64,000 bases of DNA from an uncultured Thermoguttaceae bacterium (GCA_938084835.1 CALKER010000008.1:1-64000); one strand, 5' to 3'. Shown: positions 10,150 through 19,515, numbered from the stretch's first letter. Notes: generated from the sequence alone by a model not told the origin. Numbers and translations are program-made.

Positions 10150-10245
10150 TACTGAAAACCTCCTCACGATTTCCTACGTTATTACCGAATGTGGATCCAT
10201 CCTTCGTCGGGGCAGGCTTGAATGGGCAAACGATCTTCGGAAACG

Positions 10246-10998
10246 TTAGTAACCACCCAGGCTGAGGCCTCCGTCCACGCGCAGCACCTGACCTGTAATA
10301 TAACGAGCGTGATCACTGGCCAGAAAAAGAACGACTTCCGAGACATCTTCGGGTGTGCCGATCCGCCGCAAAGGGATAATCTCTCGCAGCTTGTCGCCCA
10401 CCAAATGGCGCACGGGCTGACTCATGTCGGTGTCGATCATTCCTGGCGCTACCGCGTTGACGCGGATATTGCGTTGCGCTAACTCTTTCGCAAGCGCGCG
10501 GGTAAAGGCTTCAATGCCACCTTTGCTGGCGGCATAATTGGTCTGGCCGCGCGAGGCAAACTCCGCCGCCGTGCTGGAAACGTTGACAATCACCCCGCTC
10601 CGTTGAAACATCATCTGTTGGCTTACCGCCCGGCAATAAACAAATGTACCGGTGAGGTTCGTCTGCAGGACTTCCTGCCACATATCGTCGGTCATCGAAG
10701 CTAAAAGTCCGTCGCGGATGATGCCGGCCGAGTTTATCAATACGTCAATTCTCCCGTATTTCTCGACGATCTGGTCGACGATCTCCCGAGCGCGGGCGGC
10801 ATCGCGGACGTCTGCCTGGAGAGGGGTCACCGTTCGGCCTTCGGCTGCCAGCAGCTGACGGAGCGCTTCAGCCGCTTGATAATTGTGCTGATAAACAAAA
10901 GTAACAATGCCTCCCCGACGTGCGAAATCGAAGACGCAAGCTCGGCCAATTCCCCGGCTTCCCCCTGTGACCAAAATTACCTTGCCATCAAAGTTCAT
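10246..10998 (-). CDS. fabG: 3-oxoacyl-ACP reductase (FabG-type SDR)
   Basis: A 250-residue classical short-chain dehydrogenase. It has the nucleotide-binding TGGSRGIG at 11-18, NSAG at 89-92, and the catalytic tetrad N114, S142, Y155 and K159 (YAASKGG). The C-terminus DGGLSLGGY resembles FabG proteins. It would reduce 3-oxoacyl-ACP to 3-hydroxyacyl-ACP with NADPH in the cytoplasm, between the ketosynthase and dehydratase steps encoded alongside. Gaps to its neighbours are about 100-150 nt, so co-transcription is likely but the genes are not tightly packed. SDR specificity is hard to assign alone; the context makes FabG the best call. Confidence 0.9.
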   Translation of the reverse strand: MNFDGKVILVTGGSRGIGRACVFDFARRGGIVTFVYQHNYQAAEALRQLLAAEGRTVTPLQADVRDAARAREIVDQIVEKYGRIDVLINSAGIIRDGLLASMTDDMWQEVLQTNLTGTFVYCRAVSQQMMFQRSGVIVNVSSTAAEFASRGQTNYAASKGGIEAFTRALAKELAQRNIRVNAVAPGMIDTDMSQPVRHLVGDKLREIIPLRRIGTPEDVSEVVLFLASDHARYITGQVLRVDGGLSLGGY

Positions 10999-11152
10999 AG
11001 AAACCTAAAAAATCTGCCAAACCAGCCCAACCTATGAACACAGGGCTGAGAACTTATTTCTGATCTTTTGCTTTTGCAATTTCAGCCAACGATTTGTGAT
11101 TCTTCTCCTAAGGCTGAAAAAGGGGATAATTACCCCTCCAACCGAGGCATGG

Positions 11153-11653
11153 CTACTCCGGGGCAGATCTCGGGGCTGTGCTATATGCCGGCCATACGAT
11201 TTGCAGCAACTCCCGTTGGCGCGCGATTATGATCTCGTCGAGCTCCTCGCCATCCGCTACGACGCCGGCAAGATTGGAACACTCTAAAGTGAGCCGTCCT
11301 TGCACGGCGGTCCGATCTTCAACGGAACCGCTCGCTTTGACTGTCACAACACTGCCGTCCCAGGCTTGAATGGTCACGTCGATTCGCAATGTTTGCCCCG
11401 GTTCCACAAACTTGCCGTATTTTACGTTGTTTGCCTCTTTGAGCAAAATGAGGCTGTGCCGAAAATCCTCCGAGACCCGAATCAGCCACGCCGCGGCCTG
11501 GGTCATGGCTTCGATCATGAATACACCGGGCATTACCGGTGAGAGGGGAAAGTGTTCGAGCAGGTATTCCTCCCCAAGCGAAAGATTTTTGATTGCCCGG
11601 ATCCTTAGCCTTGGTATAAGTTCTTCAATTCGGTCGATCAAAATAAATCGCAT
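11153..11653 (-). CDS. 3-hydroxyacyl-ACP dehydratase, catalytic residues intact
   Basis: A 166-residue FabZ-family hotdog dehydratase. H34 (EHFPLSPVMPG) and E48 (FMIEAMTQAA) match the FabZ catalytic pair. It removes water from 3-hydroxyacyl-ACP to give the trans-2-enoyl-ACP. It is the first gene of the minus-strand fab set, whose promoter should lie in the long gap to its right. Its partner at 9116-9628 aligns in length and numbering but lacks the histidine. The tail beyond ~140 is specific to this protein. The ribosome binding site is weak (AGGA about 12 bases upstream). Confidence 0.88.
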   Translation of the reverse strand: MRFILIDRIEELIPRLRIRAIKNLSLGEEYLLEHFPLSPVMPGVFMIEAMTQAAAWLIRVSEDFRHSLILLKEANNVKYGKFVEPGQTLRIDVTIQAWDGSVVTVKASGSVEDRTAVQGRLTLECSNLAGVVADGEELDEIIIARQRELLQIVWPAYSTAPRSAPE

Positions 11654-11916
11654 CGGGCGATGGTCCTGGTTAGGAGGGGGTACCTAACTAGGGGCACCTA
11701 ACCTCGTTTGAACGATAGTAGATCCTCCCAGGGTTGCTGGTCGAATGAACCCAAATTACCCTAAGTTCCGTTTCCAAATCTGGGTTCTCTAAATGAGACT
11801 TTTTACCCTAGAAACGCGCGATATCCAAGTTACCAAAAATCACTACTTTGCTTAACTTAATAAAGATTTCTCACGCTGGGCTTTTACAAGTCCTACTATT
11901 CCTCGGTATTTCTCGT

Positions 11917-11966
11917 AAAAACCCCTGGCACACTTGGAAATTGATACCAAATTGCCAAGGGTTTTT
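11917..11966. terminator. Bidirectional terminator-like hairpin with no gene upstream
   Basis: AAAAACCC (11917-11924) pairs with GGGTTTTT (11959-11966). After one mismatch, TGGC (11926-11929) pairs with GCCA (11954-11957), and an inner TTGG/CCAA is possible. T runs follow the stem on both strands. The shape is that of an intrinsic terminator, yet it lies upstream of both flanking genes. Confidence 0.6.
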
Positions 11967-12260
11967 TCCGCACGGAGGTGAATTAAAGCGGCAATCCCAC
12001 CTCCGCGGAAAATGGTCCCTGCGTTTTTCCCGTCACCTCACATGTGGCCAGTATGGCAGGTGATTTCTTCTCGACAGAAAACTCCTGTTCGAGTTCGAAA
12101 AAGTTTCATCATCACACTGCTTGAGATCCGGAATGCACCGGCTCTGCATCCCAGTATGGAACTGGCGAATGGTACCGGCTCCGCGATTCATCAGCAACCG
12201 AACTTTTCCCCGCCCCGTCCTTCCTTAAAGTTTTACTCCCCCGCCTTTGGGTTTGCCACA

Positions 12261-12305
12261 ACCGCCAGGCCTGCCAAGCTCCGCTCGTGAGCGGTGCCTG
12301 GCAGT
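12261..12305. other. Nested strong hairpin
   Basis: GCCAGGC (12264-12270) pairs with GCCTGGC (12296-12302). Inside it CCGCTC (12281-12286) pairs with GAGCGG (12289-12294), which needs a slightly opened tip. There is no T tract on either side. This may be part of a structured RNA or a protein-binding palindrome; the function is unknown. Confidence 0.45.
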
Positions 12306-12967
12306 GTATCACATCGGTGTAGGCAAATGGGGTTCTCCTCGACAGATGGTGCGACCTCAAGCCGATGACCAGGGGATTTAAGCAGTATCAGTAAACTCGC
12401 GCGGCTGGGCCTCCTGGGGCAACCTAAAGTCACGTAGGTGGCAAAAGGTTAAGCTGGGCTCGGGTGTTTATCTGACTTTGTTCCCCGGAAGCCCAATTCA
12501 TGGGTGCTTAGAGGCTACGCCAACAGTGGTATTCCTTTTAAGGCAGCTCCACTGGATCGAGCGGAAAATTGACTGTCCCCACTGCAAGTCCTGATTCAGC
12601 GTGGCAGGCGTAATATGGAAAAGTGTGGCTCAGAAACGTGACCTGTCAAAAGTCGCAGCAGCTTAGGAGCATGGTTCCAGTCGCCGCAGCTTCTCCGGGC
12701 TCGGCTTTACACGTATCCCTCGTTATGCGGATCCGTGTTATGCGGAATTCGGCCACTGCAACAACGAGTAGGCGGGACCTTATTTTCTTTTTCCCGCAGG
12801 GGAAGACAGGTGGCCGAGTCGCGCTCTCGTTTCAGGGTGACTTAAGACTGCCCTTGACCTCCTTGGCGAGGCGCGTCAAGATGGGCCTAGCTGATAGAGC
12901 GCTCAAGGATGGTACGTTCTAGGCGACGAAAACCGGCAGTAGGCTGTGGCGGGCACGGAGGCCGGCA

Positions 12968-14461
12968 ATGCCTTCCTTCTTCGGCTCGAAAATGCCGGTG
13001 AGTGTGCGGCGGATACTTCACCCCGTCGAGCTTTTGGGTGCCGACGATGTGGTGATTAGCCGGTGCCAGATCGACGTGGCCGAGGTAAGGCCCGGAGACG
13101 TATTCGTAGCCCTTTCGGGACTGGGACACGACCCTCAGGTCGTTGCCTACCAAGCCGCAAGCCGAGGAGCGGCCGCCGTCGTTACCGAGCAATTCCTCCC
13201 TGAGCTGGGCGTTCCCCAGGCAATAGTGCGAGATGCGGGAGTTGCCTGCGCGCTGTTGGCTCAGGCGTTGGAGGACTATCCCTCTCGACAAATGCCTGTC
13301 ATTGCCTTTGTCGGAGGAAAAGGCGCCGTTGTGGCGCAGACTTTGGTCCAGCGAATATTGGAAGATGTCGGCGTTCGCTGTGCCGTGGCCGATCCGCTGG
13401 CTTACGGCCGGGAAAGTTTTTCGCGAACCTCGCTTTGGGGGCGTGACCCTCGGCTCCCCAGCAGGTGGTTAAGTTGGGCGCGACAAAGGAACTTTTCCTG
13501 TGCGCTGGTGGCCGTTAGGCCCGAGGTTGCCTTCCGCGGGAGTTTGGCAGGAGTTTGTTTTGAGGCGTTAGTTCTCGGAGATCCATGGGGCAGCGGACTG
13601 CCTCGCCCCGCAGGCTCCTGCAGCGCAAAGTGGCTAAGCTTGTGCGACCAAATCAAGCCGACCGGCCTGGCTATCCTCTCTCAGGAACATCCCTTCAAAG
13701 AGACGATCTTATGCCACCTCGAGGTTCCGTCCTTGACCGTTGGCATGGGCAGCCCAGCCGAAATAAGGGTGAATATTTTGGAGGAGTCGCTCGGCAGTCA
13801 GCTTCTTTTGCTTCGGCTCGAAAACGAAGTTCACGTCGTCCGGTTGCATGCGGTCGGTAGGCAGGCAGCCTTGGCCGCGGCGATGGCTTCCGGTGTAGGG
13901 AGCGCCTGGGGGGTGCCACTTGTTGATCTCCTGCGGAGTATTGCAGCCGTACGCGACTTTCCAGGATACTTCGAGCCCCTTACATACGCTCGGCCTTGTC
14001 CGGTCTTTGTGGACAATGTGACCACTTTGGGAGAGCTTGTGGAAACCCTCGAACAACTCAGGCCGGTGACGAGGGGTCGGCTTTTCTGTACCACCCTTTT
14101 TTCTTTCTGGGAGGGAGGAGGAAAAAATCCGCTTGCCGCCGGTAAAGCCACTATGTTGACTTGGCTGAGTCGATTCCTCCGCTATGCGGACTGGATCGGA
14201 GTGGTTTCGCCTGGTTCTCACGGAGCTGTTGACGAAGCCGGGTCCCACGCCCAGCTCCTCCGCGCGTTGAGGAATTGCGGCGGCAACCACTCTTCTTTAC
14301 GGATAGGCTTCTTTTTTGATTTGGATGAGGCCCTCTCTGTGGCTTGCCGGAAAGCCTCTTCCGATGACGTGCTGCTTGTCGCCAAGGTTGGCGATCCGGC
14401 AGAGGATTATACGGAGACGGGCGCCAGGAGAAAACCACTGCGCCGGCACGAGGGTGTTTGA
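12968..14461 (+). CDS. MurE-like Mur ligase homologue without ATP-binding site
   Basis: A 497-residue protein that follows the MurE layout: an N-terminal domain (VRPGDVFVALSGLGHD, then GAAAVV at ~68-72), a central domain and a C-terminal domain. The Mur ligase P-loop GTNGKTT is replaced by VGGKGAV at 115-121. The MurE EVSSHAL motif corresponds to VRPEVAF around 183-189, and the following TNL..DHLD motif to LGDPWGS. The YAHTP segment of the C-terminal domain appears as NVTTLGE. Adenylate-forming activity is therefore unlikely. The frame is open with a clear start (GGAGG six bases before the ATG), so this looks like a retained pseudoenzyme, not a decaying gene. It might regulate or bind a cell-wall precursor, but this is inference. 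Confidence 0.72.
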   Translation: MPSFFGSKMPVSVRRILHPVELLGADDVVISRCQIDVAEVRPGDVFVALSGLGHDPQVVAYQAASRGAAAVVTEQFLPELGVPQAIVRDAGVACALLAQALEDYPSRQMPVIAFVGGKGAVVAQTLVQRILEDVGVRCAVADPLAYGRESFSRTSLWGRDPRLPSRWLSWARQRNFSCALVAVRPEVAFRGSLAGVCFEALVLGDPWGSGLPRPAGSCSAKWLSLCDQIKPTGLAILSQEHPFKETILCHLEVPSLTVGMGSPAEIRVNILEESLGSQLLLLRLENEVHVVRLHAVGRQAALAAAMASGVGSAWGVPLVDLLRSIAAVRDFPGYFEPLTYARPCPVFVDNVTTLGELVETLEQLRPVTRGRLFCTTLFSFWEGGGKNPLAAGKATMLTWLSRFLRYADWIGVVSPGSHGAVDEAGSHAQLLRALRNCGGNHSSLRIGFFFDLDEALSVACRKASSDDVLLVAKVGDPAEDYTETGARRKPLRRHEGV

Positions 14462-15095
14462 GTTCGGAATGTGAAACCGTTTGCTTTTGTTAACCGATTG
14501 ACCCCCTGAAGCCTCATGGGCATTGAGGTTGAGCAAAAAGGCAGCCGGCTTTAGGTAGGCACGAAGGGGTAAAGGACAACTTAGGCTGTTGTGCCGTATC
14601 GAGGGTGAATGTCCCGCGTATGCCTCCGCCAGCGTGAAAGAGCGGCAGTAGCATGCAAGCGGTGGCCAGCCCACGGCTAACGATGACTTGCAAGCGGAAC
14701 CAATTGTTAAGGCTCCCTTGGTGCAAGGGTCGAGCCAGGACGACCCTGATCTCCTGCCCCTGAGGTTGGGGGTCCGAGGAAGGCCGGGAACGCGGCTTGC
14801 TGGGTCGGCCGCTCCGGCGTCGTCCATCCAAGGGAGTCGCGGCCTGAGCCCGGGGCGGTCGCCGGGCCGCCCCGGCCGCTCAGGGATTTACCCTTGTCAC
14901 AACCCAACTCATCCCCCAGGTAAGCCGGCGACGCTTTTCCTCTCGCACGCGGTAACTTCGCCCAGTAAAACTCCGGAAGGACACCCCCCGCTGGCAAAAA
15001 GCCCAGATGAAGGGAAGTCGCTGTTTGGCTCGGGCCTAAACCGCAGAGCGGATCCGCAGCGCATTTTTGTCCGACCCCCATGAGCTCGGCCGGTC
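14462..15095. other. Convergent intergenic region
   Basis: A 630-nt stretch between the 3' ends of the Mur-like gene (plus) and the secreted gene on the minus strand. It is G+C-rich in its second half. ORFs of up to 176 codons occur on both strands, but their composition is low-complexity and proline/arginine-rich, and I see no gene. A very stable hairpin is listed at 14843-14884. Confidence 0.5.
14843..14884. other. 16-bp G+C-rich hairpin between convergent genes
   Basis: CCTGAGC (14843-14849) pairs with GCTCAGG (14878-14884), and CCGGGGCGG (14850-14858) pairs with CCGCCCCGG (14867-14875). The only interruption is a two-base CC bulge, and the loop is eight bases. There is no T run next to it. 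It could stop or stabilise transcripts from either side. Confidence 0.6.
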
Positions 15096-16268
15096 TTAAG
15101 GAGCGATTGCTTTTGTCGTGGTGATCCACAGAAACGGGTTCCCCGCTTCGTCCACGCGAAGCTCATACTTGAGGCCCGCCTGGAAGAGGCAATGCCGCAA
15201 CAGCTGGGCATAGGTAGTGCTTCGGGGAGTGAAGCGCACAGCGATCTTTGCCGGCTCCACTCCCCATCGCGCCAGCGCGTTGTAATCCCAGAGAACCGGT
15301 AGTTGGGTGCGCTCGGCAACAGCTTCGACCACCCTTGCGGCACTCACCCCTTGGATGTTGACTTCAAGGAACTGATAAAGTTGGGGGACCAGATTGGGAG
15401 GGGGCTTCGTGGCTGGCCAGCCGATCGGCCAAATCTCTGTTGCCGAAGTGGACAGCACGATTTCCACGCCCACCTGCGATTCCCCGCCTCCGCGAGGGTC
15501 AGTTTTTGTGGGCACGATTGCCAGCCCAATCGGACGAAGAAGATATGCAAGCGCTGTGCCAGTGGATAATTCGCGGACTTCCTCGGCAACTTTTTCCTCT
15601 GAATCCACCTTGGCCAGGACTCCCACACGATCGACCACAAGAACCGAGGCTTTTTGAAGAATTTCTTGAAGGACCTCGCGTCGGCTTCGGTCTTTTGTGG
15701 TGACCCCGAGCGGTAAAGCCAGCTGCTGACGCAGTGTTAACAGTTCGGCAGTGGTGAGGCCAAAGCGCTCGACCTTTGGTCGGGATTCCTCCGGCCCTAG
15801 TCGCGCCAACTCCTGAAACCAAGCGATGGCCTGCGCGGCCTGCGCTTGGCTGAATCTTCGACCACCCGGCAGGATCAAATCGCCGCGCAAATCGATCGTG
15901 CCGTAAACGCGGTAAGTCCTGCCGGAAGCTGTGGACAGCTCCTCAATTCTCGGCCGGCTAGTCGATTCTGCCGAGGCCCGAACAGAACTTATACCCCCTC
16001 GGGTGAGAATGTTTGCCCACTCATGAAGAAGCTTTACCGACGTGCCAGGGGTACTCCCTAACTCAACCTCCACTTGGGCAGGCAATGTTCCCGAAATGGC
16101 GTTAGCCGACGGAGCCACGGCAGAACATGCTGGCCGATTGTCAACGGTGGCAAAGATCAAGCCTAAAAACGCCAGTCCAATAAAGGTTGGGTAAGCCTCA
16201 CAACTTGCCCTACAGCCGAAGATCATGACGCCCTCCCACGCGCTGGACGCCCTTGAGCTGTGGTTCAT
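15096..16268 (-). CDS. Secreted/anchored protein of unknown function
   Basis: About 390 residues. An N-terminal hydrophobic stretch (TFIGLAFLGLIFATV) after a short polar region suggests a signal peptide or anchor. The C-terminal ~80 residues (VSAARVVEAVAERTQLPV through QAGLKYELRVDEAG) resemble the short STN-like beta-alpha-beta modules found at the start of secretins and in planctomycete exported proteins. The middle is alpha/beta with no catalytic motif that I recognise. The start at 16268 is chosen for GGAGAG just upstream; ATGs at 16283 and 16226 are alternatives. It is convergent with the Mur-like gene across a stable hairpin. I cannot assign a function. Confidence 0.65.
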   Translation of the reverse strand: MNHSSRASSAWEGVMIFGCRASCEAYPTFIGLAFLGLIFATVDNRPACSAVAPSANAISGTLPAQVEVELGSTPGTSVKLLHEWANILTRGGISSVRASAESTSRPRIEELSTASGRTYRVYGTIDLRGDLILPGGRRFSQAQAAQAIAWFQELARLGPEESRPKVERFGLTTAELLTLRQQLALPLGVTTKDRSRREVLQEILQKASVLVVDRVGVLAKVDSEEKVAEEVRELSTGTALAYLLRPIGLAIVPTKTDPRGGGESQVGVEIVLSTSATEIWPIGWPATKPPPNLVPQLYQFLEVNIQGVSAARVVEAVAERTQLPVLWDYNALARWGVEPAKIAVRFTPRSTTYAQLLRHCLFQAGLKYELRVDEAGNPFLWITTTKAIAP

Positions 16269-17101
16269 GCCGGTTCTCTCCATTTGGGCAGACAGTTGCC
16301 TCCTTGATCGCAAGGCCAAGCCCCTTTACTCCGACCGGCCGCACTTAAGCGGAAAGATGCCTCAACCGAAGCCGTATCTTCGAACTTAACGAATTTTGGC
16401 GGCTGCCTATCCGTACTTCCGAGACTTCGGGGGTCAGGGTAAGCGCGATCCCAGTGAGGTTCGCGCCAGTCGATTTCCCCGCAAAACCTTGCGCGGAGCC
16501 CTCCAGTAAATTATGGAGCATGTAGGCAAATTGCGCAGAATGTGCCCCGCCCCCTGCGAGCCGTTTTGACCGCCATTCCTCGGTCATGGACGCTGGAAGA
16601 TGGAGTCTTCTCTCTTTGTCAAAGCTTAAAGCAATTTCAGTGCCGCACCAACGCGGTCATCACGTCGTGCCTTTTGCCTGGGTATGTGTGGGAACTGGGA
16701 AAAAACGACTTATCGGCCATCACCGGGTCAATTTTCTGAGACTGTGAATTTGGCCCATCTGGGAGAGTTAAGGGCGCGATTCCTCGGACAGTGGGAGAGA
16801 TCCTGGGGTTCCTGAGCGTTTCTGAATCCCGGGTGTGGCGTAGCATTGTCGCGCCGAAATCTCTCCGTACCTGCCAAGAAACTTCCGCCGGGCGCTTGCG
16901 TAGAAAGAAAGTTTTGCCACAATATTAGGTCAACTATTTTTCGATTTATGCCCGACTGTGGCAGCAACTGAAGGCACGGCTTAGGACCGGCGGTTTCCGG
17001 CCGGAACACGCAAGCTAACAAGCGCCGGTCGAAATAATGCCAACGCCGAGAAAGACTTTACAGTTCCGAAGGTCCCTTTTCCACGAAAAAGGAGTGAGTT
17101 T
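16269..17101. other. Divergent intergenic region
   Basis: About 830 nt between the unknown secreted gene (minus) and the isomerase (plus). I see only the ribosome binding site AAGGAG just before 17102 and no supportable ORF, RNA or repeat. Confidence 0.5.
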
Positions 17102-18115
17102 ATGGCACGACCCGTCACAATGTTTACCGGTCAATGGGCAGATCTTTCCTTGGAAGCTTTGGCGCAGAAGTTCAGCGCTTATGGTTTCGACGGGTTAGAG
17201 TTGGCTTGCTGGGGGGACCATTTCGAAGTAGACAAAGCGCTGGCCGACAGCGAGTATTGCCCTCGCAAACGGGAACTTTTGCAACGATATAACCTAAATT
17301 GTTGGGCGATTAGTAACCATCTGGTCGGTCAGGCGGTGCTGGATCGAATTGACGAGCGACACAAGTCAATCTTACCGCCGTATGTGTGGGGCGACGGTGA
17401 TCCCGCGGGAGTAAACGAGCGAGCCGCCGAAGAACTGAAAAACACGGCCCGAGCTGCGGCTCGCTTCGGAGTGAAGGTTGTCAACGGCTTCACCGGCTCA
17501 AGCATTTGGCATCTCTGGTATTCCTTTCCGCCGGTGCCCCCGGAATGGATCGAGGAGGGATATCGGCTGTTTGCCCAGCGTTTCAAGCCGATCCTGGATG
17601 TCTTCGGCGAATGTGGGGTAAAGTTCGCTTTGGAGGTCCATCCTGGGGAGATTGCTTTCGACCTCTACTCGGCAGAACGCGCGTTGGAGGCCATCGACTA
17701 TCATCCGCAGTTCGGATTCAACTTCGACCCAAGCCATCTTATTTGGCAGGGAGTAGATCCTGCGGAATTCATTAGGCGATTCCGCGACCGGATTTTCCAC
17801 GTTCATATGAAGGATGCAATAGTGAAACGGGATGGACGTGGAGGCATTTTGGGAAGCCATCTGAATTTCGGCGATCCGCGTCGTGCTTGGGACTTCCGCT
17901 CCTTGGGACGCGGAAGCGTCAATTTCGAGGAAATCATTCGGGCCTTGAACGAAATCGGGTATACCGGGCCGCTTTCTGTGGAATGGGAAGACAGCGGTAT
18001 GGATCGCGATCACGGCGCACGGGAAGCTTGTCAGTTTGTGCGCCGGATGGACTTCGAGCCGAGTCGCCGAGCGTTTGATGCCGCTTTCGATAAGAAAGAG
18101 CAGCAAATCGGTTAA
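17102..18115 (+). CDS. Sugar phosphate isomerase/epimerase (xylose isomerase-like TIM barrel)
   Basis: A 337-residue protein of the AP endonuclease 2/xylose isomerase-like TIM barrel superfamily. The metal-binding set can be read as E178 (FALEVHPG), D209 (FNFDPSHL), H235 (FHVHMKD) and E294 (LSVEWED). No signal peptide is seen, so it is cytoplasmic. Such proteins interconvert keto sugars or inositol derivatives using a divalent metal. Planctomycetes carry many copies, often next to oxidoreductases, but none is adjacent here and the substrate is open. The start is well supported by AAGGAG seven bases upstream. The gap to the next gene is 553 nt, so it is probably monocistronic. Confidence 0.88.
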   Translation: MARPVTMFTGQWADLSLEALAQKFSAYGFDGLELACWGDHFEVDKALADSEYCPRKRELLQRYNLNCWAISNHLVGQAVLDRIDERHKSILPPYVWGDGDPAGVNERAAEELKNTARAAARFGVKVVNGFTGSSIWHLWYSFPPVPPEWIEEGYRLFAQRFKPILDVFGECGVKFALEVHPGEIAFDLYSAERALEAIDYHPQFGFNFDPSHLIWQGVDPAEFIRRFRDRIFHVHMKDAIVKRDGRGGILGSHLNFGDPRRAWDFRSLGRGSVNFEEIIRALNEIGYTGPLSVEWEDSGMDRDHGAREACQFVRRMDFEPSRRAFDAAFDKKEQQIG

Positions 18116-18668
18116 GTGGTTACTGCGCTTCCGAAGGTCATTGTGGCACTCAGACCTCGAAGGCGCGACCCACTGCTCGGAAACTTAATCTGTCCCAAAA
18201 TAAACAATACTTATTCCGAGTTCTAAAGAAAGCTAATTCTTATTTAGTGCTGCTTTTCTTGAGGCAGCGGGTGCCCAGAAGAGCTCCATGCGAGCCCTGT
18301 CCACCCCTTATAGTCGGGAATAAAATGCTATAAGAAGAGGGGACAGGAATCTGGGAAGGGAAATTATGGGGTGTGGGGTAATCCTTGTCCCCTGAGTCCG
18401 GTAGACCTTCGGGACTAACCCGCGGGCTAACCTGTGAATTCTTTGATGCAAGGGAAAACGGGCGCCGATGCTGGCCAGTTTACCCATCGCAGCCATGGCT
18501 TGTTGGGTATCGGTCGGCCGGTACTTGGATTGCGGCGGAAAAAAACCTCCCTCGCCCGTATGTACCTTTCTAAGGGGGTTTAGGATTTTTCCTTACTGCT
18601 AGGGCTTAAAAGTTTATCGATTTAACTAGAATGATCAGGTTACCTTTTGAGGATGGGAGCCCTTTGTA
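18116..18668. other. Intergenic region upstream of the response regulator
   Basis: A 553-nt gap. Inverted arms CTCGGAA and TTCCGAG at about 18175-18220 are separated by 31 nt and are a weak terminator candidate for the isomerase gene. No supportable ORF is present. The sequence just before 18669 is A/T-rich and ends in a GGGAG ribosome binding site. Confidence 0.45.
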
Positions 18669-19301
18669 ATGGCAATTAGAGTTGTCATCGTAGATGATCA
18701 AATGCTCATTCGCACCGGCCTGGTGGAGATGCTTTCCGGCTCGGAAGTGGAGATTGTCGGAACCGCTGGGACGGCAAAGCAAGCCCTCCAGATTTGCGAG
18801 AAGGTAAAGCCGCAGGTTGTACTTTTGGATGTCCGCCTTCCAGACGAGAATGGTCTAGACTTGTTGGATCGAATTCGTCAGAAGTGGCCGGAAATCAAAG
18901 TTGTGATCCTTACTAATTACGATAATCCTACTTATGTTGCCAGGGCGGCTGTTTTAGGTGCCAGCGATTTTTTGCTGAAAGGGGTAAGTCGGGACGAGCT
19001 TTTGGCTTCGATTCGTGCGGCGGCCTCAGGGCAGGTTGGGGCGGGTCATAGCCAATTTCGGGAGATGGCGGAGCTCTTGGCAACCCGCGGTGGGGAAGAG
19101 GATCACGAGCACGGCCTTACGCATCGCGAGCTTCAAGTGCTGCGACACCTCGCGCTTGGCCTCAGCAACAAGGAAATCGCGCGTTCCCTCGGTATCAGTG
19201 TGGAAACTGTAAAAGAGCATGTCCAAAATCTCTTGAGAAAGCTCCAGGTAAGCGAACGCACGCAGGCAGCCGTGTGGGCATTGCGGAAAGGAGTGGTATG
19301 A
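18669..19301 (+). CDS. NarL/FixJ-type response regulator
   Basis: A 210-residue two-component regulator. The receiver domain (1-~120) has the acidic pair D9/D10, the phosphoacceptor D54 (VVLLDVRLPDENG), the T/S-type switch residue in VVILTNYD and the lysine in FLLKGVSR. The LuxR-type helix-turn-helix (~148-205) shows LTHRELQVLRHLALGLSNKEIA and SVETVKEHV. It binds DNA when phosphorylated. No histidine kinase lies nearby, so it is an orphan and its signal is unknown. The start has GGGAG upstream. A 9-bp hairpin at 19485-19515 may end its transcript. Confidence 0.93.
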   Translation: MAIRVVIVDDQMLIRTGLVEMLSGSEVEIVGTAGTAKQALQICEKVKPQVVLLDVRLPDENGLDLLDRIRQKWPEIKVVILTNYDNPTYVARAAVLGASDFLLKGVSRDELLASIRAAASGQVGAGHSQFREMAELLATRGGEEDHEHGLTHRELQVLRHLALGLSNKEIARSLGISVETVKEHVQNLLRKLQVSERTQAAVWALRKGVV

Positions 19302-19484
19302 GTTGCCCAAGTTTGCCTTAGAAGGTTTGGAGGAAAACTGGCTCCCAAGCATTTTCGGATGATTGGAGAAATTTGGGCTTGAGGATGTCCTTGCGGGCTG
19401 ATAAGGGAGTTGCTTCACGTCGAGGTGCCTGCTTTACGGATGGGTGCCGCCTTTGTACGACCAACTGTGCGTTTTACGGTAGTG

Positions 19485-19515
19485 CCGAGTCCTCACTCGA
19501 AGCCGTAGGACTCGG
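19485..19515 (+). terminator. Hairpin, candidate terminator of the response regulator gene
   Basis: CCGAGTCCT (19485-19493) and AGGACTCGG (19507-19515) form a perfect 9-bp stem with a 13-base loop. A short T run follows about nine bases later, so termination is likely but not certain. Confidence 0.5.

Larger units (their letters stand above)
11654..12967. other. Long divergent intergenic region
   Basis: A 1.3-kb gap between the divergent fab set (minus) and the MurE-like gene (plus). It must hold both promoters. No ORF is convincing. It contains two strong secondary structures, listed separately at 11917-11966 and 12261-12305, and a short direct repeat GTTATGCGG near 12725 and 12738. These suggest an unannotated RNA or a regulated leader. 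Confidence 0.5.

Noticed and set aside
12061..12460. Signal recognition particle RNA or 6S RNA in the divergent gap
   Set aside because: The conserved SRP apical loop (GGAAG with GCAG) and the 6S central bubble are absent.
14688..15083. A 131-codon open frame with proline/arginine/glycine-rich translation
   Set aside because: Composition follows the local G+C content, it spans the stable hairpin and it has no recognisable domain.
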